Shown here in pieces: positions 11,594-24,600 of a stretch of 64,000 bases of DNA. The stretch's first letter is position 1, and each line of letters starts with the position of its first letter. This DNA comes from Anodontia alba. Its lineage: Eukaryota; Mollusca; Bivalvia; Lucinida; Lucinidae. Under the pieces are notes generated by a model. The model was not told the origin of the DNA and ran no database searches. It saw nothing but the letters and a program-made list of their open reading frames with translations. A program made the position numbers and the translations under genes. The DNA lies in the NCBI GenBank assembly GCA_964016985.1, contig OZ024823.1, forward strand, positions 25,260,095 through 25,324,094, written 5' to 3'.

Positions 11594-11841
11594 TTAACCC
11601 TTAAAGTGCCAATCACAATAATTGTCGTCTGCTTTAATGTCATCTGCTTGTGATTTTAAAAGTCATTTTTGCAAACAGTGTGGACCCAGATCAGACTGCT
11701 TCTCTAGGAGCTGTCTGATCTGGGTCCACACTGTTTGCCTGTATGCAAAAATAGGTTTGAAAAGTTTGCAAGAATATTCAGCAGACGACATAAACAGATG
11801 ACATTTTCAGATGCAGGTTCTCTTGGCATTTTAAGGGTTAA
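11594..11841 (+). repeat. Family-B TTAA MITE, intact
   Basis: It runs from TTAACCCTTAAAGTGCCAAT to CATTTTAAGGGTTAA, 248 bp, with the hairpin GCAAACAGTGTGGACCCAGA and its inverse around 11670-11737. Confidence 0.85.
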
Positions 11842-12110
11842 TCATCAAATGCAGCCTTCCCAAGGATTGAAAGTAGATGAGGAACAAATAATGACGAAAC
11901 AAACATCACAATGAAATCAATGATGCACAAAGGAAGAAGACCTTGAATAGAAGAACTGCCATAGAATGGTCAATAGAAAACGTACTGGATGGGGCATAAA
12001 CCAACCTACTCTGAGCAAATACATATTCATAATTTGAAGTTGCATTAGAATTAAGGATGAAGTTTTGTACCAATTAAACCAGTTTAAGCCCTCCTGATGT
12101 TCCAAGACAG

Positions 12111-12323
12111 TTAACCCTTCTCTTGCTAAACACAACATGCCCTGTCTTAGCAAACAGTGTAGATCCAGATCAGTTGGCTTCTGAAGAAGCCAACTGATCT
12201 GGATCTGCACTGTTTGTCATTAAATATGTGAAATTCTATCAAAAACCCAGATCAAGTAATCTGATTGGCTGGAAATTAGAAGTGGGCGTGCCATCTCAAT
12301 TTATTCAGCATTACAAGGGTTAA
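12111..12323 (+). repeat. Family-A TTAA MITE, copy 4
   Basis: This is a 213-bp copy with TTAACCCTTCTCTTGCTAAA at the left, TTACAAGGGTTAA at the right and the same internal hairpin. Confidence 0.85.
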
Positions 12324-13159
12324 CAGAATTAACAGACTCTGGTGGTAATATTATAAAAGACTGTATGGGATGTTTGCATTTATTGTTGTATTGGTTTTCT
12401 TGCCCCCTGGTTGAGTGTTACCTGTATTACCATGTATGTGAACTGTGACGTCTCGTATTAGCCTGCTTGTCTAGGCAGACTGATTAGGATCTTTGTTGTT
12501 TACTAAATATAGTCTACTACTAAGTCCAAGTATAGGGTTTTTTTAATGAAATTTTAACCCTTAAAGCTCCATACAAAATTGTGATAGACAGTATACTGAA
12601 GTATTTTTTCTTTCATTTTTCAGAGAAAATATTGTTTGATATTTCATGTGAATTGTCTGCCAGGCAGAGAAATATTAAGCAATATTACATATCTTATGGA
12701 TAATGACCAAGAATTCCGGGGAATATATAGTTGGTATTTCCTACTGGGAAATATTTCCTAATGTGAAATTATCAATGCATAAATAATGTCATGTTATAAC
12801 ATTAATTGATGTCACGTAACACATTTGAAGCTAAATATGACATCATTTAATTAAGTAGAATGACTAAAAGTCATTTTTATACATGTATTTTTATATATGT
12901 AATATAAAATTTAGTCCACAGTTGTTTCAAAATATGGGAAATAATTCCCACGAGCATTGAAAGTCCTGATATAAACCTTATGCTGAAGCACTCAGTTTTA
13001 ATCAGACTTTCAATTTCCTAGGGAATTATTTCCCATATTTCAAAACAACTGTGGACTAATAATCTCTATTTTTTTTTTCTATGAAAAATGAAAAAAAAAT
13101 CTGAATGTTGTACATGTGTATAAGTTGTGTAAAGTTAATGTCTATACTTTTGTTTACAG

Positions 13160-13213
13160 GACAGTATCTCATCACCTAAAGTCAAGGAACGACTGCACGA
13201 GAGTGAGGCGAGG
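13160..13213 (+). CDS. KIF16B: KIF16B exon 1 of window: neck segment
   Basis: The exon lies between tttacag and gtaagt, is 54 nt long and phase 0 to 0. It reads DSISSPKVKERLHESEAR, which corresponds to the short segment after the motor/neck of KIF16B, just before the 'LTxEWTxKW' helix. No motor-domain exon was recognised between base 1 and here, so the preceding intron is at least 13 kb. Confidence 0.85.
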
Positions 13214-15301
13214 GTAAGTATAATTTGAGCATACATTTGGTAAAGATAACTGTTATCACAATAATTCTAAGTATTTGGAAACTTTAGCTCTGACCTTTAC
13301 ATTCCTAAATTTTGAGAAGTTTTATCATGGCTAAGCTGTTAGCACTCCTGACAGGATCACAATGTCCTAGGGGTTGGAATCCCAAAGGCAGAAATCAGCT
13401 TATGATAGTGCAGCATTTAAAGAACATTTTCTCTCTTTATCACCTTCCATCATCTTGCAATATTGCAAAGATTGTTGATAAGAGATATAAACACAAGTTA
13501 TATCTAATCATCATCAACTTTATTATTTAGGTATGTCTGTCCAAATATTTAGAGGATGTTCAAGCACACTTGCTATAATCAACCAGGGCCCAGTTGTTCA
13601 AAGCTTACGATGTCGTTAGTTAACGATTTGTTAAAATTTACATCGAGTGATATGCAAATATTCTGAAATGCTTTGCTGAAAAAATGTGAGTAGCTTTTGC
13701 AGTGCAAAAGCTACTCACATTTTTTCAGCAAAAAATTTCAGAATATTGTATATTGAATCCGCTAAAACAGTTAACAAAATGACCCTTAACGAGCACGTTA
13801 AGCTAACGACGCTTTGAACAACCGGGCCCAGAGCTCCAGCTAGGATTTCAGGGCAGAGGGGTGCTGGATAGGGCACTTTTTGCACGGTCATACAAGAATG
13901 AGGGCACCATGTGTCATGTGATGTGCTCAGTATCAACTCTGGGTAAAATTTTCAGCAGACGACATTCTATTTTTCTTATTTTTCCCAGAAAACAGCATTT
14001 GACATTTCATGCAAATTGTCTCCTTTGGAGACAATTTGCATGAAATGTCAGATGCTGTTTTCTTGGAAAAGTAAGAAAAAGATCATCAATTTGTCGTCTG
14101 CTGAATTAGCCCAGAGATTGATTTACGTTAAATATCAATAACTTTTTTAATGTTGGTCCGATTTCAATGAAATTTTCGCCATAATGTAGGGTTTGATGTC
14201 TGGAGTTGAAAGAAGCCAGTAGACAGCTTTAAAAGGGCAGAGGGGCGGCAGAAATGGGCAAGAGAGGCGGGTCGCCCCTCTGTATAGGGCTAGCTGGAGC
14301 ACTATGTCAACAGACTATAGACTTATGGTGCAAAGGCTGTCCTTCAGAAAAGAAGGATTTGAGAATGTGATTTTTCCAGACTTACTTTTTACTTAGTGTT
14401 CAAAGATCATTGAGGTTCGATTGAAGTGATTCCAGTAATCAACCATCCATCTGTAGTCCACACTCTTAAACATCATCTCAGAAACCACTGGACCAATCAA
14501 AGCCAAATTTCATATGGTGCCTCAGTGAATAGGGAGAACATAAGTTTGTTTGCTACATGACTAAGATGACCACCATGCCCTTATATTGTAAAAATCCTTT
14601 AAAAATCTTCTTCTCCAGAACCAAAGGGATAATGGCTCTGTGGCTTGGTATGCAGGATTGGGGACATGGGCCAATAAAGTTTGAAAAAAAAAAAATCTTG
14701 GGTTGACTATTACCTTTTTTATGGAAAGGTCAATTTTTTTTACATAGACTCCTATAGGCAAAACATTAAAAATTATCTTGTCTGTCTGAAACTAGAAGGC
14801 CCAGGCCTTCTATTTGGTATGTAGCTTTATCTTGTGGACCAAGATTGTTCAAATTATAGCCCTTGGGTTAAAAATGGCCCAGCCCCGGGGCTCTTTGGTT
14901 TACATAGACTCATATAGGGAAAACCCTAAAAATCTTCTTGTCTGAAGCTAGAAGGCCCAGGACTTTGATATTTGGTGTATAGCTTTATCTAATGGATCTC
15001 TACCAAGATAGTTCAAACTATAACCCTGGGGCCAAAAATGGTTCCACCCCAGGGGTCACTTGTTTTACATAGTCTCATTTATTTGGTATGTCACTTTATC
15101 AAAGCATATGTTATGTGAAGTGTCGGTTTCGCCAAATTAATTAAAGCTAAATTTCATACCAAGTTATTGTAGGATACAGAGACCAAAGGTTTTTAAAACT
15201 GTACCAGCTACCATACACATATGTTTCATTAAATAAAAATGTTACCATAAGCTTGCTAAGAACAAATAGTCTCAGGTGAGCTACAGGACCATTGATCCTC
15301 T

Positions 15302-15340
<39 letters not shown>

Positions 15341-18300
15341 TTATTTATTTTTTATTTATTTGTTTGTTTTTTGTTGTTTTTATTATTTAATTAACATCAG
15401 ATTTCGAGAATTATTTTAGAAAATTGTCCTGTTATTTCATAAATGTAATGGAATACATATTAATCTTTACTTATGAGGGTACAGATGTGTCTGGGTTTAC
15501 TGTTAATTGTTAATCATTACAAATTTTGCTCTTTAATTAGTAGTCATTTATGTTATTAAAGTTCAGTTTTTCAAAAACTTTAAATTGTAAAACTTTGGCC
15601 TTATCTTTAAATTGTTACACAAATAGTTGCTGCTCTCCTTTAGACGTCTTTGAAAAGTCATTTTTGCCTGTCACTTCACACTGAAGAAGTAAATTTACAA
15701 AATGTTTGCATGATTTAATGCAAAACCATTTGTGGTAATTTTCTATGCACAAAAAATTTAGTCAAGTGATTGCTTGTAAAAAATTTGAATATTTAAATTT
15801 TTCCCATAGTAAAATGGCTGCAAAATATGCAAAATTTAATAGGGTATGTAGTTTGGATGCAGGTTTTTAACAATCCCACTTGTTCAAAATATCTGAAATT
15901 TTCACAAAATTGCTATGAAGCATCAATAACTTAAACTCAGTGAAGAAAAGCAAAAAAAAAAAAAAAAAAAAATAAATAAATAAATCCAGTTTATTATAGA
16001 AATTACATAGATCAGACCCATTCTTGACTATAAATTCATTTTCTGGTAAAAATTTGAAAACAAAGACCAGGAACAGAAACGACAAATAGTTTCCAATAAG
16101 ATATTGTCAGTCACAAACCAATTTTTCCATTTAGAATAAAAAGTTGAATAAAAAATATCTTTCCAAAGTATATCAAAAGCACATTAATTATTTTGTTGTG
16201 CAAAATCTCAGGTATCAATATAAAATATCCATTAGTCACTATATATAAATCAGTAAACCTTATCCAGATCCTGATTTATAGGTTCCTCAAAAGTGCTTTC
16301 CTAATTTCAGATGAAAGTACTGACAGATGAATGGACAGAAAAGTGGAAGGATATTGCCAACATTCTTAAGGTAATATTTTATGAATAAAGTTATATCTAG
16401 CAGTGTCTGCAGTGTTTTTAACTTTAAGTATGTTTAGCCAGAAAAAAATCTTTCAGTAAAACATACAGTAGACTTTAGGTTTTTGAAAACCTAAGGCTAT
16501 GTACTAGCTGAAATATGTCTCACTTTAAAACACAATAAATATGGGGCCACCATGATATTAACCACAAGGTCCCATAGACTTACAATGGGAAAATGCTTGG
16601 GATCACCATAACTCCTTCAATTTTGATCGGATATTCCCTGAAACTTGCAGATAAGATAGACATGGATGAAATCTCAGATAAGTTGGAAAACTGGCCTGAT
16701 CAGATCATTAGTCTCAGAGTTTGTCCCCTTGATTGCTGAAAAGGCCTCAGTTTGACTTTGTCATCAGCATAACTTGTTCAGTTTTGATCAGATCTTCCTG
16801 AAACTTGCAGATAAGTGAACATGGATAAAATCTTGTAGGAGTTCAAAAACTGGCCAGATCAGATCATTAATCTTAGAGTTACACATTCTTGATTGCTGGT
16901 AAAGCCTCTGTTTGACTTTGTCATCAGCATATCTCATTCAGTTTTCATCAGGTCTTCTTGAAGTATGCAGATAAGATGGGCATGGATGAAGTCTGTGATA
17001 AGTTGAAATCTGGCCAGATTGAATCATACATTAGTTAGTTACATTCCCTTGATTGCTCAAAAGTTACATTCCCTTGATTGCTCAAAAAAGCCTCTTTGTA
17101 GACTTTGTCATCAGCACGCGTCCTTCAGTTTCGATTGGAGATTCCTGAAATTTGCAGATAAGGTAGACATGGATGAAAGCTCAGACAAGTTCGAAAACTG
17201 GCCAGATCAAATCATCAGTCTTAGAGCTACATCCCCTTGATTGCTGAAAAAGTGTTTGACTTTGTCATCAGCATATTTCATTCAGTTTTGAACAGAGCTT
17301 TGAGAAACATGCAAATAAGGTGGGCATGGATAGAATCTTGAATAAGTTCAAAAACTAGCCAGAGCCGATCATTAATCCTAGAATTATGTCCCCTTGATTA
17401 CTGAAAAAACCTCTGTTTGACTGTCATCAGCATCTTTGATTGGATGGTCCTGAGACTTTCAGATAAGGATGACATGATTAAATTCTCAGATAGTTCTAAA
17501 CCTGGCCATATCAGATCATTAATTTTAGAGTTACTTCCTCTTGATTGCTGAAAAAGCCTCTGTTTAACTTTGTCATCAGCATAATGTTTTGATCAGAACT
17601 TCCTGAAACTTGCAGTAAATGTGGACATGGATGGAATCTGGGACAAGTTCGAAAAGTGGCCAGATCAATCATTAATCTTAGAGTTACACATCTTTGTTTG
17701 CTGAAAATTGCTGTTTGACTTTGTCATCAGCATTACTCAGTATGTTCCCCTCCCCCCACCCCCTCCCCAGTTGGCATCAGCATCACACTTTCTTGTCTGC
17801 AAAGTATCTGCAGAGTATCTTGGATTCTTACCAAATTTGCATGGATATATAATTGGGACATACTAAAGAGCAGATTAGATTTTGGTGACCTTCACCTAAT
17901 TTTCAAGGTCGCAACAGTAGAAAAACTGAAAATTCTGTGACACTTTCTTGTCTGCACAATATCTTTTGAACTAGTGCTTGGATTCTTACCAAGTTTTCAT
18001 GAATATATAATTGGGACATAACAAAGAATTATTAGATTTTGGTGACCTTGACCTAATTTTAAAAGACGCAGCAGTAGAAAAACTGAAAACTCTGTGACAC
18101 TGTTTTGTCTGCACAATATCTTTTGAACCAGTAGATTGGATTCTTACCTAATTTTCATGAACATATAATTTGGACATAATAAAGAAGTGATTTGATTTGG
18201 GTGACCTTGACCTAATTTTCAAGGTCACAGCAGTAGAAAAACTGAAAATTCACAATGTGTTAGGGTGGGGGACATCTGTTTTCTCTGAAAACACTGTTAC

Positions 18301-21300
18301 TAGATCAGTTTTATTGGATTTTCCTGAAATTTGCAGATAAGGGGGAGATGGGTGAAATCTTGGATGAGTTGGAAACCTGGCCAGATCTGATCATAAATCT
18401 AAGAGTTACCTCCACTTGATTGCTGATAAAGCCTCTGTTTGCCTTTGTCATCAGCATAACTCATACAGTTTTGATCGGATCTTCCTGAAACTTGTAGATA
18501 AGGAGAACATTGATGGAATCTCGGTCATGTTTGAAACCTGGCCAGATTGGATCATTCATTTTAGAGTTATGTCCCCTTGATTTGTTAAAAAAGCCTATAT
18601 TTGACTTTATCATCAGCGTAAGTTGTTCAGTTTTGAATAGATCATCCTGAAACTTGTAGATAAGGTGGACATGGATGAAGTTTTGGAGAAATATGAAAAC
18701 TGTCCTGATCAAGTTATTTATTTTAAAGTTACATCCACTTGATTGCTGAAAACACCTGTTTTCAACATTGTCATTGGCTCAGCTCTTTCAGTTTTGATCA
18801 CATCTTCCTGAACATTACATATAAGATGAGGTTGAAACTTGGTGGACATTTAGACCGTGAGGTGATACAGTGCATATTGTTTTGAGGTTAAAGTACACCA
18901 AATTTTGATAGAGTTATGGATATGTTAAGAGTTATGCCCTTGACCTACTTTTCAGCACAGGTGTGTGTTAAGGACCAACATGGTCCTCTTGTTTCAGTTG
19001 GTACTAGTGCTTTAAATTTTGGAATAAATGGGTAAATTAAACATTTTATTGTGTCCTTTTTAGATTTTAGAGTTTAGTTAAATTGTTTTATATTCTGTTC
19101 TGTTTTATACCCTGGTCTAGAGGAAACAAGGTTTCAGTGTAGTGTTTGATTCTGCTCTACCTTATCTTGTAGGAATACATGGTAATATACTCAGAAATTT
19201 CAGTTAATATGTTTCATTTGTTAAAGGAACAAGATACACTGGCACTAAGGAAAGAAGGTCTAGGTGTTGTATTAGACTCTGCGCTGCCACATCTGATAGG
19301 AATAGATGATGATATACTCAGTACTGGAATAATGCTCTATCATCTCAAGGTGAGAAAGTACATTTATTCTTGTTTGATAATGAGAGAAGGATTATTATGG
19401 AGAAAGATATCAGCTGACTATGTCTGCAATCATGACTATTTCTGTCCTAAATGATCAATCAGATGTAAATCCTGATAAATAGTTTGCTTATTTAAAGAAA
19501 TTAAAAGTATCAGATTGTAGATTAAAAATAGCTAAAATTATTTCAATCAAAAAACCAAGATGGCTACCATGGCCGCCATCTTGTTTTGTTTTTGTTGGCC
19601 TGATATAAGAGTAACATTGTTTAAAAGCCATAAAATCTCAAATCTTCAACCACCATTTTCCCTGATTATGATTTAATGTTTTCCAGGAAGGTACCACAAG
19701 GATAGGGAGAAGTGATGCTGATCCACCAGTGGATATTGGTAAGTTCTAACATTTGAATGCATCACTACAAGACCTCACACAAGACATTTGTTATCTGTGT
19801 ATGCCAATTTTAGACTGCATGGCTGTGTATATTTTAACTTTCTTAAAGTGCGAATAACAACTGCAGCAGATGACATTTTTATTCATTTCTTTTTTTTTTT
19901 TTTTTTTTTTTTTTTATTTCTTTTTTTTTTTTCAAAGAAATGAAGGCTCAGCATTTCAATTTACATGAAGTGCCAAGTCTTATTTTTGTCTGAAGAAGTA
20001 ATAAAAAATAGAGTGTTGTCGGCTACAATTTTGCTTAGCACTTAAAGAGTTGAAATACAAATTGTACATTATTGACCAGACTATATTGAGCACAAAGAGT
20101 TAAAATACAAATTGTACATTATTGACCAGACTATATTGAGGCGTGTGATAATGGCATACATAGGTTGTAGATGTTTTAAGACTTGTTTTTGTTGTGACTG
20201 CTTTAGCAAGCAGGACTGTATAAGGATCACTCTATGGCACCTTTGTTGCTGTTGGTGTCAGTAGTGGCATCTGTGTGTTTAGCTCCTTTTCTTGAACACT
20301 GAGGCCTCTAGGCTAATGAAACTTCACACACATATTTGCCATAACACCCCCTGCCCACCACCATCTACTGTTACTAATTTTGAAATACTTTTCATGCATG
20401 GCTGAACAATGTTTAATTAGCACCAGCAGTCGCAACATAGCCATTTAGCAAATTTCTTCTTGTATTTTTTTTTTTTCAACCAAAAAGTATTGATATGTTT
20501 TCTTATTTTTCATGAAAACTTCTTAATGTTGTTCATTGTTGTGAGGTGGTTCTAATAAGTAGCCATAACACATGTTTGTGGAGAAATAAGAAAACATTTT
20601 TCTGGATACTGTTCTTAATCCTATTGCCATGCATTATTGTGTCAGATTGTTTGAAGACTGTTTTCATGTGTAGCACAAAAAAAAGCACATGAAAAACAAA
20701 AATAAATCTTTCTACACCTTGTTTGTGCCTATAAGACAGAATTACTTTAACTCTTTTCCCGCTAGTGGCGTTTTTCATTGTCTGCTGATAACCTTTGCAA
20801 ACAGTTTGGACCCAGATCAGGCCCGACAAAATGTCGGGCCTGATCTGGTTCCAAACTGTTTGACACTCTGATGGTATTGCTGAAAGATTTTTTTTTTTTT
20901 TAAATTATTTAGAAAAAAAAAAAAAAAATGAAATCCACAGACAAAAAAAAAAGCATGCTAAATTACCCAGGGTGCAAAGAGTAAATAGATAACTTCCTTA
21001 ATTTGAACTGCACTTCGCTGTGTTCCCTCCAAATTTTTTATCGAGTCACACAGAGCAAACTTAGTACATAATGCAAATGTGAACAGCAAAAGATCTAGAA
21101 AATGATTCTCCTCCATGAACACTGATCAGGACATAAACTGTTCACTTACAGAATAGTTAGATAATTTAGAATCTGTTGTCAGAAAGGGAAAAATCTGATC
21201 TTTCTGTGTGGATATGGAGCTTGTTTAGACTTTTAACAGTTCATATATATAATTAATAACAACCTTTTAAGACTGACTCATCATAAAGATTGGATGATAT

Positions 21301-21647
21301 TTTTCTTATTGCACCCCCCCCCCCCCCGCCCTCACATACATACACACATACACACACACACCTATGTTTGCCCATCCATATGTTCATCCATCCATCAGTT
21401 GGTTTTGGGTTTTGCTTTTTATCTTGCAGGGGATATTGCTTATTGACTTATTGGCACTTATTGTTTTATTGTTTTGCACCAAAACATGTTATGGAAACTT
21501 ATTAGAACTACATGTTCTGCCAGTGTCAGTTTTAATTAGTACAAGCAACATAACTTTTAGTGAAAAAAAAAGAAAAGAAATTGTCTTAAATATACCAGAA
21601 TTATCACATCAAAGATTCACATAAAGAATGAATTCAGAAAATTATAT

Positions 21648-21698
<51 letters not shown>

Positions 21699-24600
21699 TT
21701 ATTATTATTTTTTTTTTTTGTATCAAAACATACATGTACCATGTAGATACTGGTTGGAAATGCCACAATGAGGCATTTCCATTAGATATCCATGACATAA
21801 CCAAATTATCCTAAGTTCTCACCAGAATTATCTGTTTATCTGGGCCCAGTTGTTCAAAGCGTCGTTAGCTTAAAGAGCTCGTTAAGGGTCATTTCGTTAA
21901 CTGTTTTAGTGGATTCAATATACAATATTCTGATATTTTTTGCTGAAAAAATGTGAGTAGCTTTTGCACTGCAAAAGCTACTCACATTTTTTCAGCAAAA
22001 AATTTCAGAATATTTGCATATCACTCGATGTAAATTTTAACGAATCGTTAACTAACGACATCGTTAGCTTTGAACAACTGGGCCCTGGTTCTATATGATT
22101 CTCTGGAGCCAGTAGATAACTTTCATTTTTGGGTAAACCTTATAATGACAAAGTTGTTGTTTTTGATATTTCAGTTATAGCTGGTCTAGAGGTTGAGAAA
22201 GAACACTGCAATATAGAAAATACCAGTAATTCTGTGACCTTGACCCCTCTGAATGAAGCCATATGTTCTGTTAATGGCAGTCTTGTTGAAGAAACCACAA
22301 AACTTACTCAAGGTCAGTTACGAAGTTAATAATAATCTGTTAAAGAGAAGAAATACACTTTCAAGGGAGGCAACTCTTGTCAAAATTGTTTTGCCTCACT
22401 TTTGAAACTGGGTCTACTCTAAAAGGAAAGAATTTGCTCCCCTTGGGAGCAAATTCTTTTCTTTTAGGGTAGTTCCCTTTTGAAAAGTGAGCACTCATTC
22501 TTGAGTAGAGCCCTTTTCAGAAGGGCCTAGGTGAGCAGGAAGGCAAACAGAAAGTCACAAAAGTTGTCTACCTTGTATAAAATTTACAGAAAATCTGCAA
22601 GGTGTATCCAGTCTCCTTAAATAATTTTTTTACATTCCACCTTCAGCATGCTCATTACTTAAGGATAATGTTAATTGAAAGTGTCATGACTCTGCAAGAA
22701 GAACACTAAGATCATATGAAAAATTTCATCCAGAGAAAGGTTTGAGTCTGCATGTTTTTTTTTGTTTTTTTTAAAACAGGCATTTAGGGATCATGATCTA
22801 TTGCTGGATGCTAGAGCATCATTTGTTTTGCAGGTTAATCATTTGTTTGCTGTTCTAGAGATCTGGTGCCATTGTTTCATATCTCAGCCAGTGTGGAAGT
22901 CTATTTTCTTATAATAGGTAATGTAGTTCAACTTCGAAATAAAATGATTTTTTTTTTGATTTTGTGAAAATGTATCTTCAGACATGCTCAGGGAAGGCTC
23001 AGATCAACCTGCACATTGTCACAGTCTGGTCAGAGTCTTCAGTAGATATTCATCAGAAGGCCAATGATCAAAGCTTTCTTCTGGAATTCATTGAAAACTT
23101 AAACCAGACTGCACAAATATACAAGCTGACCTGGGTTTTTCTGATTGTCTTATGCATTGTGGGATTTCTTGTTGTGTCCCATCTCACTTGTGGCATCTGT
23201 TCTTGCAGGAGCTGTGATCTTACTGGGCCGAACCAATATGTTCAGGTTTAACAACCCAGTTGAGGCAGCCAAGATGAAGAAGGAATTAAAGAAGGTAAGT
23301 TCAGAGATTTCTGTCAGATCTAGACAGCTTTATTATCCTGGGTATTTTAATAGCTTTGAGGACTTGCAAAATCATAGCCATATCTAAAACATAGCTCCGG
23401 ATAAGAGAGGGTATCCAAGTATTTTCAGTATTTCTCAGTGAAAACATGTTGTCGGTACTCATTAGAAGTGCCTTGGTATATGTTTTTGTGGATAAATAAG
23501 AAAAAAATGTCTGCTTTTCAGTTAAATAAAGACAACAACACGTTACCTGGAGCTCTGTAAACTGAAAACCACATGTTAGACCTGCGTTATAAGTACAGAA
23601 ATATTAAGTGCAGAAGAAAGAGTTGCAAGTTTTTAAGGCAACTGGATACACTATGTAGATTTTCTTCCGGTTTTTTACAAGTGAGGCAACTTTTGTGAAT
23701 TCCTGTGTGCTTAACTGTACACCATACCCCTTCTGAAAAGAGGTCTACTTTAAAAGGAAAGATTTTGCTCCAAGGGGAGCAAATTCTTTCCTTTTAGGAT
23801 AGACATTTTTTCAGAATGGAGCAAAACAAATCTGACAGAGTTACCCTCCCTGAAAGTGTATCAGGTCCCCTTAAAATACAAAAGAATTATAATAGACTCT
23901 TTGTTTTCTATAAACTTTAAATTCTAGAACTCCAGTAAAATTTCCACTACTTCAGGTGAAAATTATCTGACAACATTTCAAAATACTTGTTTCTCTGAAA
24001 TGAAGGTTGGGGTTACATGTACATTGTAATTGACTCAGCATAGTATACTTAACCATGCCCACATGGATGATGGTTAAATTGTGCTAAGATGACAAGTAAA
24101 AACCAGTTTGTAATGTTTATCTAATCTTTACCATTAGATTTCCATGTGCCTGTGTTTTCTTTCTTTGTCAGCCAGTTCTGCAGAGGAGTCAGTTGATTGG
24201 AGTTAGTATCACAAAAAGGCCCTGTACAGACTATTTTTGATATATATTCTGATTTGCCTAAATTCTATTTGTGATTTGGGGTGATTGGGTGAGGCAAATG
24301 TGTCGTGTATCTTTCATCACCGGGGCATCCAACTGACATTGGCTTACAGTTGGGCATGGCTTGCTGTTCTTGCAGCAGATAAGGGTAGAGGAGGAATGTT
24401 TTTTATTTCATCTGTTTCTTCACTATCATTTGTTTTCCTCTTTCTCCCCTGTCCCTCTCTTTCATCTCTTCTACTATCTCTTCTATCTCTCTTCTCTCTT
24501 TTGCTAGGAGATGACACAAAATGACCCACAAGGGTTGATGTGTCATTTAATCCCAACACAGTCAGTCAAATTGATTTATGATTTAACAGGGCCCCTAGGG

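Noticed and set aside
1..13159. KIF16B motor or neck exons before exon 1
   Set aside because: I found no stretch matching motor-end motifs with splice sites; the region is repeats and AT-rich sequence.
19556..19590. 'aagatggctaccatggccgc' as a Kozak start of a new gene
   Set aside because: No open frame follows; 'aagatggc...gccatctt' is a short palindrome in the intron.
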